A DNA stretch of 64,000 nucleotides from Gammaproteobacteria bacterium (lineage in GTDB: Bacteria; Pseudomonadota; Gammaproteobacteria; Steroidobacterales; GCA-2729495): the NCBI GenBank assembly GCA_030746435.1, contig JASLMV010000009.1:1-64000 (forward strand), written 5' to 3'. Under the pieces are notes generated by a model. It had not been told where the DNA came from. It worked only from the letters and a program-made list of their open reading frames with translations, and did not search any database. Both the position numbers and the translations under genes were made by a program. Shown one piece after another: positions 45,267 to 54,808 of this stretch. Every line of letters starts with the position of its first letter. The first letter of the stretch is position 1.

Positions 45267-47030
45267 CTATTGTTTTTTCGGGATATACAAGTCGGTAAGC
45301 GTGCCCTCAAAGGCTTCAGCCGCCATCGCGAACGTCTCGGACAGAGTCGGATGAGCATGCACCGTAAGGCCTATGTCGGCAGCATCGCAGCCCATTTCGA
45401 TTGCCAGGCCTGCCTCGGCTATCAGTTCGCCGGCGTTGGGGCCAACTATGCCCGCGCCAATAATCTTTCCGCCCGCCTTGTCGAAAATAATCTTGGTAAC
45501 GCCTTCATCGCGCCCAATCGAAAGTGAGCGTCCGCTGGCAGCCCACGGAAACTTACCGGTGCCGTAGTCAAGGCCTTCCGCTTTGGCTTCGGTCTCGGTG
45601 ACCCCGACCCACGCAATCTCGGGATCGGTGTAGGCGACGCCGGGTATCACCCGGGCATCGAAAAATGATTTCTGGCCGGCAGCAACTTCGGCCGCGACCT
45701 TGCCTTCATGAGTCGCTTTGTGGGCCAGCATCGGTTCTCCGACTATGTCACCGATCGCAAAAATATGAGCTACGTTGGTGCGCTGCTGATTGTCGACCGC
45801 GATAATGCCGCGCTCGTCGACTTCAACACCCGCGAGTTCCACGCCGATCCGGTTGCCGTTAGCGGCGCGGCCAACCGCAACCAGCACTGTCCCGAATACC
45901 TGCGGCTCAGGCGCACCATTGCCTTCGAAGCTGACGTGCAGACCGTCTTTTTTAGCTTCTACCGAGCTCACGCTGACGCCCTTGAGAATGGCTTCGTAGC
46001 GTCCCTTGATGCGTTTCTCCAAAGGCCTTACGAGATCCGGATCGCAACCCGGCACCAGGGTCTTGGTCAGTTCGACCACCGTAACCTTCACGCCCAGCGC
46101 GTCATAGACGGTCGCCATCTCCAGGCCGATAATCCCTCCGCCGACAACCAGCATCCGCTCCGGGAGATCCTTGAGCTCCAGCGCGCCACTCGAATCGATG
46201 ACCCGTGGGTCGTCCGGCAAGCCCGGAAGCATGGCCGGTTCCGAACCGGCGGCGATTATGCATTGCTCGAAAGCGATTACCTGGCTAGCGGATTCACCCT
46301 CCACCCGCAGATGATGCGGCGAAAGGAAAGTTCCGATGCCCTGTACCACCTTTACCTTGCGCTGTTTGGCCAGGCCGCTTAGACCACCGGTCAACCGGTC
46401 AACCACGCTTTGCTTCCAGTCGCGTAATTTGTCGGAATCTATTTCCGGTTTGCCGAACCGAACACCGAACTCACTCATTTCCTCGGCTTCTTCGATCACC
46501 CTCGCCGCGTGCAGCAAAGCTTTCGACGGGATACAGCCGACATTCAGGCAGACACCGCCAAGTGCGGGCCACCGCTCGACCAGCGTTACTTTCAAGCCGA
46601 GGTCGGCAGCACGAAACGCGGCCGTGTAGCCGCCGGGCCCGGCGCCAAGGACAAGTAAGCCGGTTTCTGCGTCGACGTCTCCCGTGTAACTACCGGCCGG
46701 GATCGCCAGCGCCGCTGCTGCCGGTTGCTGCTCTTCAGGCTCAACAGGCGTATCGGTCGCTGGCTTTTCCTCGGTTTCGGCCGGAGCCTCGGCCGCTGCC
46801 AGCCTGAGTATTACGCTCCCCTCCGAGACCTTATCACCCACGCTGATGAACATCTCCTCGACGCGGCCGGCGGCCGGCGACGGTACATCCATTGCCGCTT
46901 TTTCGGTTTCCAGCGTAATCAGGGAATCTTCGGGTGCAATTTCGTCGCCCGCCGCGACGTGAACTTCGATGACATCCACATCACTGAAATCACCAATGTC
47001 AGGAACTTTAACCTCGATCAAACTAGTCAT
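45267..47030 (-). CDS. lpdA: Dihydrolipoyl dehydrogenase (E3) with N-terminal lipoyl domain
   Basis: 587 residues from the ATG at 47030, whose first bases lie within the last codons of aceF (8-base overlap). Residues 1-80 are a lipoyl domain (ETEKAAMDVPSP carries the lipoylated Lys), joined by a Pro/Glu/Ala-rich linker to the flavoprotein: FAD loop GAGPGGYTAAFRAADLG, redox-active LNVGCIPSKALLH, NAD loop GGGIIGLEMATV and the C-terminal HAHPTLSE base. It reoxidises dihydrolipoamide in the pyruvate dehydrogenase complex. Lipoyl-E3 fusions are known in several proteobacteria; the linked order with aceE-aceF supports dedication to PDH. Confidence 0.95.
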   Translation of the reverse strand: MTSLIEVKVPDIGDFSDVDVIEVHVAAGDEIAPEDSLITLETEKAAMDVPSPAAGRVEEMFISVGDKVSEGSVILRLAAAEAPAETEEKPATDTPVEPEEQQPAAAALAIPAGSYTGDVDAETGLLVLGAGPGGYTAAFRAADLGLKVTLVERWPALGGVCLNVGCIPSKALLHAARVIEEAEEMSEFGVRFGKPEIDSDKLRDWKQSVVDRLTGGLSGLAKQRKVKVVQGIGTFLSPHHLRVEGESASQVIAFEQCIIAAGSEPAMLPGLPDDPRVIDSSGALELKDLPERMLVVGGGIIGLEMATVYDALGVKVTVVELTKTLVPGCDPDLVRPLEKRIKGRYEAILKGVSVSSVEAKKDGLHVSFEGNGAPEPQVFGTVLVAVGRAANGNRIGVELAGVEVDERGIIAVDNQQRTNVAHIFAIGDIVGEPMLAHKATHEGKVAAEVAAGQKSFFDARVIPGVAYTDPEIAWVGVTETEAKAEGLDYGTGKFPWAASGRSLSIGRDEGVTKIIFDKAGGKIIGAGIVGPNAGELIAEAGLAIEMGCDAADIGLTVHAHPTLSETFAMAAEAFEGTLTDLYIPKKQ

Positions 47031-48321
47031 CGCGGCGCCTGCCAATCAAACCTTCGGCATCGGCAAGCCGCTCGCCGAGATACGTGGTAAAGCGAACGCC
47101 GGTTGCCCCGTCGATAACACGGTGATCATAAGAAAGCGACAGGGGCAATACCAGGCGCGCCTGAAACTTCTTGCCATTCCAGGCCGGCATGTGCCTCGAA
47201 CGGGCCACGCCCAAAATCGCCACCTCCGGCGGATTGATAATCGGTGTAAACGCGGTGCCACCTATGCCGCCCAGACTGGAAACCGTGAAGGTTCCGCCCT
47301 GCATCTCTTCCAGTTGCAGCTTGCCTTCGCGGGCACGACTGCTCAGATCGGCGAGTTCCGCGGCGAGTGCGAACAAATCCTTCTCGTCGGCGTCGCGGAT
47401 AACGGGAACAACCAGCCCGTTCGGCGTATCGGCCGCGAAACCAATGTGCATGTAGTTTTTCCAGATCAGGCTTGCGCCATCCGCACCCATCGATGTCTTG
47501 AATACCGGGAATTCCTGCAAGGCCTGCACACACGCGCGGATGATGAATGCAAGCGGCGTCAGCTTGATGCCCTGCTCCTGCGCCCGCTTATTCAGCTTCT
47601 GCCGCTGCGCCTCCATGTCGGTAATATCGGCTTCGTCATGCTGTGTTACGTGCGGGATATTGACCCAGCTTGCATGTAGCCGCAGCCCGGATATCTTTTG
47701 AATACGGCCGAGCGGTTTCTCTTCGACCTCACCGAATTTACTGAAATCGACCGCAGGTAATTCGGGCAGGCCTGCGCCTGCACCCTGCCCGGTCATTACC
47801 GATTTTACGAAGGCCTTGATATCGGCCTTGGTGATTCTCCGCTTGGTGCCACTGCCCTGCACGCGCCCGAGGTCTACACCCAGTTCGCGCGCGAACTTGC
47901 GCACCGAAGGGCTGGCATGCGCTTTCGCGAACCTGGTTTCGTCTATCGGCGGCAACGAAGCGGCTGCTGCAACCGGTTCCAGAGCCGGCGCAGGTTTTGC
48001 GGGCGCGCTACTCTTCTTCGGCGGGCTTTCCACCGGTTCCGGTTCTTCGGCCGGCACTTCCGGCTCCGCCTCGGCGGCTTCTTCGGCTTCGAGCACCAGG
48101 ATCAGGCTGCCTTCGGACACGCGGTCACCCGTGGTCACGGACATCTCGATAATCTTGCCGCCGACGGGCGCGGGCACATCCATCGCCGCCTTGTCGGTTT
48201 CCAGCGTGATCATCGAATCTTCGGCTACGAGAACATCACCCACCGCGACCATCACTTCGACGATTTCCACATCCGTGAAATCACCGATGTCGGGAACCAG
48301 TACTTCCTGCCGTTTTGTCAT
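47023..48321 (-). CDS. aceF: Pyruvate dehydrogenase E2 (dihydrolipoamide acetyltransferase)
   Basis: 432 residues with a single lipoyl domain (1-75, LETDKAAMDVPAP), a Pro/Ala/Glu-rich linker, the peripheral subunit-binding domain (SPSVRKFARELGVDLGRVQGSG) and the catalytic domain (about 195-432) with IPHVTQHDEADITD and the active-site SYDHRVIDGATG. E. coli has three lipoyl domains; here one is on E2 and another on E3. It transfers acetyl groups to CoA and forms the complex core. Confidence 0.96.
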   Translation of the reverse strand: MTKRQEVLVPDIGDFTDVEIVEVMVAVGDVLVAEDSMITLETDKAAMDVPAPVGGKIIEMSVTTGDRVSEGSLILVLEAEEAAEAEPEVPAEEPEPVESPPKKSSAPAKPAPALEPVAAAASLPPIDETRFAKAHASPSVRKFARELGVDLGRVQGSGTKRRITKADIKAFVKSVMTGQGAGAGLPELPAVDFSKFGEVEEKPLGRIQKISGLRLHASWVNIPHVTQHDEADITDMEAQRQKLNKRAQEQGIKLTPLAFIIRACVQALQEFPVFKTSMGADGASLIWKNYMHIGFAADTPNGLVVPVIRDADEKDLFALAAELADLSSRAREGKLQLEEMQGGTFTVSSLGGIGGTAFTPIINPPEVAILGVARSRHMPAWNGKKFQARLVLPLSLSYDHRVIDGATGVRFTTYLGERLADAEGLIGRRRDD

Positions 48322-48341
48322 TTAGTTTTGTCTCACCACGC

Positions 48342-51011
48342 TTAACGGGTCACAGGGTTTGGCTTGTCCGGGTCAAGGCCCAGCTTGTCGATCTCCTTCG
48401 CAACGACCTTCGCGTCAATTACACCATCGTCGCTAAGCGATTTGAGCGCTGCGATTACGATGTTGTCACTGTTCACTTCGAAGTAATCGCGCAATGCGCG
48501 CCGGGAATCGCTCCGGCCAAAGCCGTCGGTGCCCAGCACGGTGTAACGGCCCGGCACCCACTCACGGATCTGGTCCGCCACGATACGCATGTAATCGGAC
48601 GCAGCAATAAATGGCCCATGGCTGTTACGCAGCGCCTCGGTCACGAAGGCCTGGCGCCGCGGTTCAGCGGGATGGCGAATACTCCAGCGATCACTGTCAA
48701 GCCCGTCGCGGCGCAGTTCGCTGTAGCTGGTAACGCTCCAGACTTCGGCGCCTACACCGTGATTTTCTTCCAGGTATGTGGCAGCGGCTTCAACTTCCCG
48801 CAGGATAGCCCCCGAGCCAAACAACGTGACCTGTTTTTTCCCCGAGCCAGGCTGTGCATCACGTAACTTGTGCATACCACGCACGATGTTCTCTTCAGCG
48901 CCGGCAGGCATCGTGGGATGCACGTAATTCTCGTTCATGCAGGTAATGTAATAGAACACACTCTCCTGGTCTTCGTACATCCGCCGCATGCCGTGCTGAA
49001 TTACCACCGCAAGTTCATAAGCATAGGCAGGATCATAGGAAACGCAGTTGGGAATGGTGGACGACAGTAACAGGCTGTGTCCGTCCTGATGTTGCAACCC
49101 CTCACCTGCCAGCGTCGTGCGTCCGGCGGTGCCACCTATCAGGAACCCCCGGGCCTGCATGTCGCCGGCTGCCCAGGCGAAATCGCCAATACGCTGGAAA
49201 CCGAACATCGAATAGTAAATATAAAAAGGAATCATCTGCACACCGTGGTTGGCATAGGAAGTTGCGGCCGCAATCCATGAGCAGAATGCACCGCCCTCGT
49301 TGATGCCCTCCTGCAGGATCTGCCCTTTCTTGTCCTCCCGGTAGTACATGAGCTGCCCCGAGTCCTGCGGTGTGTAGAGTTGTCCGCCCGATGAGTAAAT
49401 TGCTATCTGGCGGAACATGCCTTCCATGCCGAAGGTGCGGGCCTCGTCGGGAACGATCGGCACGATGTGTTTACCGATCGTTTTGTCCTTTACCAGCCTG
49501 GTCAGAATCCGGACGAAGGCCATCGTCGTCGATATTTCGCGGTCGTCCGTACCTTCCAGTTGCTGGCTGAATTCACTTAGTTCCGGAACCTTGAGCCGCG
49601 GCGCCTCCGTGTAACGCGCCGGCAGATAACCGGACAGTGCCTTACGCCGCTCGTGCAAATAACGGATTTCCTCGCTGTCCTCATCCGGTTTGTAATACGG
49701 AACGTCATCGATCTCATTGTCCGACACCGGGATGCTGAAGCGGTCGCGGAACTCCCTCAGGTCGTCGGGACCGAGTTTCTTGGTCTGGTGGGCCGTCATC
49801 TTGCCCTGTCCGGCTTCGCCCATGCCGTAACCCTTGATGGTCTTGGCCAGGATGACAGTCGGGCGGCCTTCGTGACGGACCGCCTTGTCGTAGGCGGCAT
49901 ACACCTTGATCGCATCGAGCCCGCCGCGGTTCAGCCGCCAGATTTCCTCATCCGACATGTGCGAGACCATCTCCTTGAGTTCATCGTACTTGCCGAAGAA
50001 ATGCTCGCGCACATAGGCGCCGCCCATCGCCTTGAAGTTCTGGTACTCGCCGTCAACGCACTCCTCCATGACCTGGCGAAGCAGCCCGTCCGTGTCGCGC
50101 TCGAGCAACGGATCCCAGCGCGAACCCCACAACACCTTGATGACATTCCAGCCCGCACCGGCAAAGGCGGATTCGAGTTCCTGGATGATCTTGCCATTAC
50201 CTCGCACCGGCCCGTCGAGCCGCTGCAGGTTGCAGTTAATCACAAAGATCAGGTTGTCCAGCCGTTCGCGCACGGGCATGGTCAGGGCGCCCATCGATTC
50301 GGGCTCATCCATTTCGCCATCGCCAAGAAATGCCCAGATCTTGCGGTCAGACGGCTCGACAATACCGCGGTGCTCCAGGTAACGCATAAACCGCGCCTGG
50401 TAGATTGCCATCATCGGCCCAAGGCCCATCGATACGGTCGGGAATTGCCAGAAGTCGGGCATAAGCCACGGGTGCGGATAAGAAGACAGCCCCTTGCCGC
50501 CGACTTCCCGGCGGAAATGGTTGAGCTGATCCTCGCTCAAGCGCCCTTCGAGGTAAGCGCGCGCATAGATGCCCGGCGACGAATGGCCCTGGAGGTAAAG
50601 AAGGTCGCCGCGCTGATCGGCATCGCCCGCGCGCCAGAAATGGTTGAAACCGACTTCATAGAGCGTAGCCGAAGATGCGTAACTAGCAATATGGCCGCCG
50701 TATTCCGAACTGACCTTGTTCGCGTGCACGACCATGGCCATCGCGTTCCAGCGTATGTAGGCCTCGATACGTCGCTCCATCGCCCGGTCGCCCGGGTACT
50801 CGGGTTGCTGGGACAGGGAAATGGTATTGAGGTAAGCGGTATTCTGGCTGTAAGGCAGATAGGCGCCGGAGCGGCGCGCATGGTCGATCATGTGTTCCAG
50901 CAAATAGTGTGCACGCTCCGGACCCGAGGTGCGCAGCACTGAATCAATCGACTCGACCCACTCCTGCGTTTCCTGTGGGTCATCGTCTTCGTAGCGATTG
51001 AATTTAGTCAC
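48342..51011 (-). CDS. aceE: Pyruvate dehydrogenase E1, homodimeric type
   Basis: 889 residues, the AceE size. YLQGHSSPGIYARAYLEGR, the thiamine-diphosphate segment GDGEMDEPES followed by NLIFVINCNLQRLDGPVRGNGK, and the C-terminal transketolase-like domain with LRDYFEVNS are typical. It starts at a GTG, with no strong ribosome site seen. It decarboxylates pyruvate and acetylates the lipoyl groups of E2. First gene of the aceE-aceF-lpdA-fghA operon; divergent from the second M17 aminopeptidase. Confidence 0.97.
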   Translation of the reverse strand: MTKFNRYEDDDPQETQEWVESIDSVLRTSGPERAHYLLEHMIDHARRSGAYLPYSQNTAYLNTISLSQQPEYPGDRAMERRIEAYIRWNAMAMVVHANKVSSEYGGHIASYASSATLYEVGFNHFWRAGDADQRGDLLYLQGHSSPGIYARAYLEGRLSEDQLNHFRREVGGKGLSSYPHPWLMPDFWQFPTVSMGLGPMMAIYQARFMRYLEHRGIVEPSDRKIWAFLGDGEMDEPESMGALTMPVRERLDNLIFVINCNLQRLDGPVRGNGKIIQELESAFAGAGWNVIKVLWGSRWDPLLERDTDGLLRQVMEECVDGEYQNFKAMGGAYVREHFFGKYDELKEMVSHMSDEEIWRLNRGGLDAIKVYAAYDKAVRHEGRPTVILAKTIKGYGMGEAGQGKMTAHQTKKLGPDDLREFRDRFSIPVSDNEIDDVPYYKPDEDSEEIRYLHERRKALSGYLPARYTEAPRLKVPELSEFSQQLEGTDDREISTTMAFVRILTRLVKDKTIGKHIVPIVPDEARTFGMEGMFRQIAIYSSGGQLYTPQDSGQLMYYREDKKGQILQEGINEGGAFCSWIAAATSYANHGVQMIPFYIYYSMFGFQRIGDFAWAAGDMQARGFLIGGTAGRTTLAGEGLQHQDGHSLLLSSTIPNCVSYDPAYAYELAVVIQHGMRRMYEDQESVFYYITCMNENYVHPTMPAGAEENIVRGMHKLRDAQPGSGKKQVTLFGSGAILREVEAAATYLEENHGVGAEVWSVTSYSELRRDGLDSDRWSIRHPAEPRRQAFVTEALRNSHGPFIAASDYMRIVADQIREWVPGRYTVLGTDGFGRSDSRRALRDYFEVNSDNIVIAALKSLSDDGVIDAKVVAKEIDKLGLDPDKPNPVTR

Positions 51012-51177
51012 TTTATATTAGGGAGCTCTGTTCGCCGGTATTTTTGTTCACTCGGATGCTCACCGGAGGAAGGTTCCAACACCTGTACCATGGGTCTTTT
51101 CGACCCTTTAGTATAAGGTGGAAAGCATAAAGCCGGGGTATGATCCGGGTTTAGCATTTTTAGGTCAAGCCAGCTCA

Positions 51178-52725
51178 ATGTCTGCAGCCAATACTGTCCG
51201 GTTACCAACCCAGCCCGAACTACGCGTACTCAAGCCCTCCCGTACTCCCGTAAGTAAGCTGCTCGGGAAAACCGAGCATTTGTTGATCGTCGTGCCGGAA
51301 AAGCCTCCTGTATCCATCTGGAGGCAACTGCCCGACGGTACGAAATTGCGGAAAATTGCCGGAAAAAGCCTGGCTGCAAACACGCTCATCCGTTCGAGAC
51401 TCGCAAATGCTGCCGGCACCGGCATCACGCTCGGCAAACTGCCCGGGACCGGTAGCGGAAAAAAGGCAGTCAGCGCATTCGAACGGCTGAGTTTTAGCGG
51501 TCGGCTGGCCGCCGATGTATGCGGCGACAACCCGGCATCGGTCGCTGTACTGGTCGCGGGTTTCGATGCGGTCACCGAGGCCGCCATCCTTGAATCGCTG
51601 CTTCTGGCACTGGCAGCTCATCGCTTCAACATGCCTGTATACAAAAGTGAGCCGACGAGCCGGAAACGGCTGAACTCGGTACGTATCCTGAAAGACGAGA
51701 CCGGTATCGACGTCCCGCGGATACTTGCCGAAGCAAATGCAACCAACCTCGTGCGCTGGTTGACCAGCCAGCCGCCCAATTTTCTCGATGCCAAAATGTA
51801 CCTTGCGTTATTGCGCTCGCTGGCGAAGGACAAGGGCTGGAAGCTCAGTTTCCTGTCCGAGGCAAAACTAAAGAAAGCCGGCGCGGGTGCATTTCTCGCG
51901 GTAAGCCAGGGCAATGCGATGCGGGATGCCGGAATTGTGCATATTCGTTACCGGCCAAAAAAATCCGCGGTCCGGCCAAAAATTGCACTGGTCGGCAAGG
52001 GCATCATCTTCGACACGGGCGGCAACAACCTGAAACCATTCAAGGGTATGCTCGACATGCACCAGGATATGGCCGGCAGTGCAGTAGCAGTGGCGACGCT
52101 GGCCGCCCTGACCGATCTTGAAGCTCCATTTGCAGTCGATTGCTGGCTGGCGATCACGGAGAATCGGGTAAGTGCCAACGCATACAAACCGCGCGATATC
52201 GTTACCGCGAGCAACGGGGTTAGCATTGAAGTGATCCACACGGATGCGGAAGGCCGTATGGCGCTTGCCGATACACTTGCGCTGGCCGCGCGGGAACAAC
52301 CCACGGCTATCGTAGACTTCGCCACACTGACCGGAAGTTGTATCGCCGCATTGACCGAGCGCTACAGCGGTGCACTGACGAACCGGCCGACCCTGAACGA
52401 ACTGCTCATCGATACCGGGCGCCGTTGCGGCGAGCGCATCTGGCCCTTTCCGATGGACCATGATTTTGATGAGGAACTGCGCAGCGAAGTGGCCGACGTC
52501 ATGCAATGCGCCCCTGCCGGCGGCGGCGACCATATACAGGCGGCCCGGTTCCTTAACCGCTTCATACCCGACCACACGGCCTGGGTACATATCGACCTGA
52601 GTTCCGCAAGCCGCAAAGGTGGCCTCGCCCAGGTACCCGGCGAAGTAACCGGTTTCGGTGCACGCTACGCCATCAACCTTGTGCTCGACAGCCATGAGCA
52701 GCTTGCAGCCGCTGCGAAAGGCTGA
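51178..52725 (+). CDS. Second M17-family leucyl aminopeptidase
   Basis: 515 residues from the ATG at 51178. The catalytic domain keeps the metal-binding core: [17 protein letters not shown] (ISLKP of PepA replaced by NNLKP), [14 protein letters not shown], and [14 protein letters not shown]. The N-terminal domain is divergent from PepA and rich in Lys/Arg. This fits the separate branch of M17 proteins that accompanies PepA in many gammaproteobacteria. The substrate is unknown. It is immediately followed by rnt, five bases apart, so the two are probably co-transcribed. Confidence 0.9.
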   Translation: MSAANTVRLPTQPELRVLKPSRTPVSKLLGKTEHLLIVVPEKPPVSIWRQLPDGTKLRKIAGKSLAANTLIRSRLANAAGTGITLGKLPGTGSGKKAVSAFERLSFSGRLAADVCGDNPASVAVLVAGFDAVTEAAILESLLLALAAHRFNMPVYKSEPTSRKRLNSVRILKDETGIDVPRILAEANATNLVRWLTSQPPNFLDAKMYLALLRSLAKDKGWKLSFLSEAKLKKAGAGAFLAVSQGNAMRDAGIVHIRYRPKKSAVRPKIALVGKGIIFDTGGNNLKPFKGMLDMHQDMAGSAVAVATLAALTDLEAPFAVDCWLAITENRVSANAYKPRDIVTASNGVSIEVIHTDAEGRMALADTLALAAREQPTAIVDFATLTGSCIAALTERYSGALTNRPTLNELLIDTGRRCGERIWPFPMDHDFDEELRSEVADVMQCAPAGGGDHIQAARFLNRFIPDHTAWVHIDLSSASRKGGLAQVPGEVTGFGARYAINLVLDSHEQLAAAAKG

Positions 52726-52730
52726 ACAAG

Positions 52731-53378
52731 ATGACGAATAACAGCTCGCCGATAAGCAAACGTTTCCGCGGATTCCTGCCAGTCGTCATCGACCTGGAGA
52801 CCGGCGGTTTCAACTGCAGGACTGACGCATTGCTGGAAATCGCCGCGATGACCGTTGACCTGGATGACCAGGGGCTGCTGCAACCTGAAGAATGTTTCCG
52901 CTACCACGTAACCCCGTTCGAGGGCGCCAACATAGAACCGGCATCACTTGAGGTTACCGGCATAGACCCGGACCACCCGCTGCGCCCGGCAGTTGATGAA
53001 AAAGAAGCCCTCCAGCGCATATTCAGGGAAGTCCGGCAAAAACTGCGCCAGACGGGTTGTAAGCGGGCAATTCTGGTCGCACACAACGCCCACTTTGACC
53101 TGGGCTTCCTGAATGAGGCCATTGCAAGGACAGCAATCAAGCGCAGCCCCTTCCATCCTTTCAGCGTGTTCGACACGGCTACGCTCGGCGGCATCGCCTA
53201 CGGGCAGACCGTGCTTGCACGCATGGCCGAAGCGGCCGGCATCCCCTGGGACAACGACTCAGCTCACTCAGCCAGTTACGACGCGGAACGTACCGCCGAT
53301 CTGTTTTGCCTGATCGTAAACAGTTTCAAGCCAATTTTTGACGGGCGAAATATTGTGCCGGAAGCCGACAAAGAGTAA
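52731..53378 (+). CDS. rnt: Ribonuclease T
   Basis: 215 residues, the DEDDh exonuclease fold: [10 protein letters not shown] (Asp, Glu), [13 protein letters not shown] (Asp), and [18 protein letters not shown] (His, Asp). It trims the 3' ends of tRNA and other stable RNAs. It is co-directional with the M17 gene and convergent with grxD, with four bases between stop codons. Confidence 0.96.
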   Translation: MTNNSSPISKRFRGFLPVVIDLETGGFNCRTDALLEIAAMTVDLDDQGLLQPEECFRYHVTPFEGANIEPASLEVTGIDPDHPLRPAVDEKEALQRIFREVRQKLRQTGCKRAILVAHNAHFDLGFLNEAIARTAIKRSPFHPFSVFDTATLGGIAYGQTVLARMAEAAGIPWDNDSAHSASYDAERTADLFCLIVNSFKPIFDGRNIVPEADKE

Positions 53379-53382
53379 GGGC

Positions 53383-53700
53383 CTAGCCTTCCTCTGTGCC
53401 ATCAAGGGCATTCTGCAGCTCACCGCTCTCAAACATCTCGACAATGATGTCGCACCCACCGAGCAACTCACCGCCAATATATAACTGCGGGAATGTCGGC
53501 CAGTCGGAATATTCTTTCAGCCCCTGGCGTAATTCCTCATCTTCGAGAATATTCACGTAAGCAAAGCTTTTCCGACATTGCTTGAGGGTTCCGACCACCT
53601 GTGCGGAGAACCCGCACTGGGGAAAATCAGGGGTGCCTTTCATGTACAGCAACACCGGGAATTCGTTGAGCTGTTGTTCGATTCTTACCTTAATATCCAC
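53383..53700 (-). CDS. grxD: Monothiol glutaredoxin, Grx4 type
   Basis: 105 residues. LLYMKGTPDFPQCGFSAQVVGTL contains the CGFS active site, and WPTFPQLYIGGELLGGCDII the glutathione-binding TFPQxY and GGCD motifs. CGFS glutaredoxins bind and transfer 2Fe-2S clusters. Adjacent to the DUF1289 gene. Confidence 0.97.
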   Translation of the reverse strand: MDIKVRIEQQLNEFPVLLYMKGTPDFPQCGFSAQVVGTLKQCRKSFAYVNILEDEELRQGLKEYSDWPTFPQLYIGGELLGGCDIIVEMFESGELQNALDGTEEG

Positions 53701-53730
53701 TTGCTACCTTAATCCTTTCGGTCATTCCAT

Positions 53731-53922
53731 TTATATTTCACTGTTACTTCGGCCCTTCTGACGCACTTCGAGCTCTGCGACCATATTCCACTGTTTTTCC
53801 GGACTCAGCAGGGCCCAGTTACGAATTTCATCGAGTGTTCGCAAGCGCCCCATACAAATGTTCTGCTCATCTAATGTACAGATACTGAGGCAGGGCGACA
53901 TCGGTCGCGTCAGTCGGGACAT
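53731..53922 (-). CDS. DUF1289 family small protein, incomplete Cys motif
   Basis: 63 residues. SPCLSICTLDEQNICMGRLRTLDEIRNW follows the DUF1289 pattern C-x3-C-x7-C-x-G-C-x-R-T-x2-EI, but the fourth Cys (in CxGC) is Arg26 here. C11, C15 and C23 remain. The family probably binds metal or Fe-S. It lies 30 bases before grxD on the same strand and may be co-transcribed with it. Confidence 0.8.
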   Translation of the reverse strand: MSRLTRPMSPCLSICTLDEQNICMGRLRTLDEIRNWALLSPEKQWNMVAELEVRQKGRSNSEI

Positions 53923-54115
53923 AGTCGAAACCGTTCACCTTGTAAGTCCTGCTCCACCCAATGCCATGCCAGAGAGGCCCAACCTTTGCACTGAACAATT
54001 GAATTATACGTAGCGCTCGCCTATTCTTCCTGCCATATGGGGTGGCACGGGCCGGTATTATGCCTTACCCGGGCCACATAGCTCTACTGACGACAACCTC
54101 TGGGGGATGCCGAGC

Positions 54116-54739
54116 ATGAATCCATTAAAGAGTGCGTGGGGCACGATTATTTCCGGCCTGGTGCTGGCCACGATAATCGCGGCAATAACCGATCTTTCCA
54201 TACCGGGCGAAGGCTCGCTCAGCAATTCAATAACCATATGGTTACATGTAGCGGCCGGCGTTACATGGATCGGGCTGCTGTACTACTTTAACTTTGTCCA
54301 GGTACAGGCCCTGGCCGAAGCCGCCGGCGACGAGGGCGGCCCGGGCGGCGGCGGCATCACGAAGTACGTGGCACCGCGTGCGTTGCTCTGGTTCCGCTGG
54401 GCCGCGCTCGTGACGTGGCTAAGCGGCGCTTTCTACCTCATGGTGAACAGCGACCTGATCAATGCTTTTACCCTCGGTGCTAATGCATCCGCCACCAGCA
54501 GCGGCGCAATGTACGGCATGACCATTGGTATCGGCACATGGGCGGGCAGTGTAATGCTGTTCAATGTCTGGATACTGATCTGGCCGAACCAGAAGAAAGT
54601 ACTCGGCATTGTTGAAGCAACCGCCGACCAGATTGCCGGCGCTAAAACGGTTGCGCTTATGGCGTCGCGTACGAACACTATGCTCTCTATCCCGATGCTG
54701 ATGAGTATGGTGGGAGCACACCACGGCTACTTCATCTAG
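54116..54739 (+). CDS. Urate-oxidase (PuuD)-type membrane domain protein
   Basis: 207 residues from the ATG at 54116, preceded by GGGGG. It has about five membrane segments. IWLHVAAGVTWIGLLYYFNFVQV is the hallmark of the urate oxidase N-terminal (PuuD) domain, and WFRWAALVTWLSGAFYL and GMTIGIGTWAGSVMLFNVWILIWPNQKKVLG continue it. PuuD proper has a C-terminal cytochrome c domain; no CxxCH is present here, so this is a membrane domain alone. Function is uncertain. It is monocistronic by position. Confidence 0.8.
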   Translation: MNPLKSAWGTIISGLVLATIIAAITDLSIPGEGSLSNSITIWLHVAAGVTWIGLLYYFNFVQVQALAEAAGDEGGPGGGGITKYVAPRALLWFRWAALVTWLSGAFYLMVNSDLINAFTLGANASATSSGAMYGMTIGIGTWAGSVMLFNVWILIWPNQKKVLGIVEATADQIAGAKTVALMASRTNTMLSIPMLMSMVGAHHGYFI

Positions 54740-54808
54740 GAGCCGGCCGGTTACGGGTAGAGAGGCCCGGCACTGCCTGGGTCTCTTTGCTTTGGTTCTG
54801 TTGCAGTC

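Noticed and set aside
49653-50942. Long plus-strand open frame of 429 codons inside aceE
   Set aside because: It lies wholly antisense to aceE, has no recognisable domain, and its composition (many His, Arg, Val) is that of a shadow frame.
51092-51106. Small hairpin GGGTC-TTTTC-GACCC between aceE and the M17 gene
   Set aside because: A 5-bp stem with no T-tract is too weak to call a terminator or operator.
54040-54070. Sigma-54-like promoter (TGGCAC) before the urate-oxidase-type gene
   Set aside because: The GG element is present but the TTGC element at the required spacing is missing.
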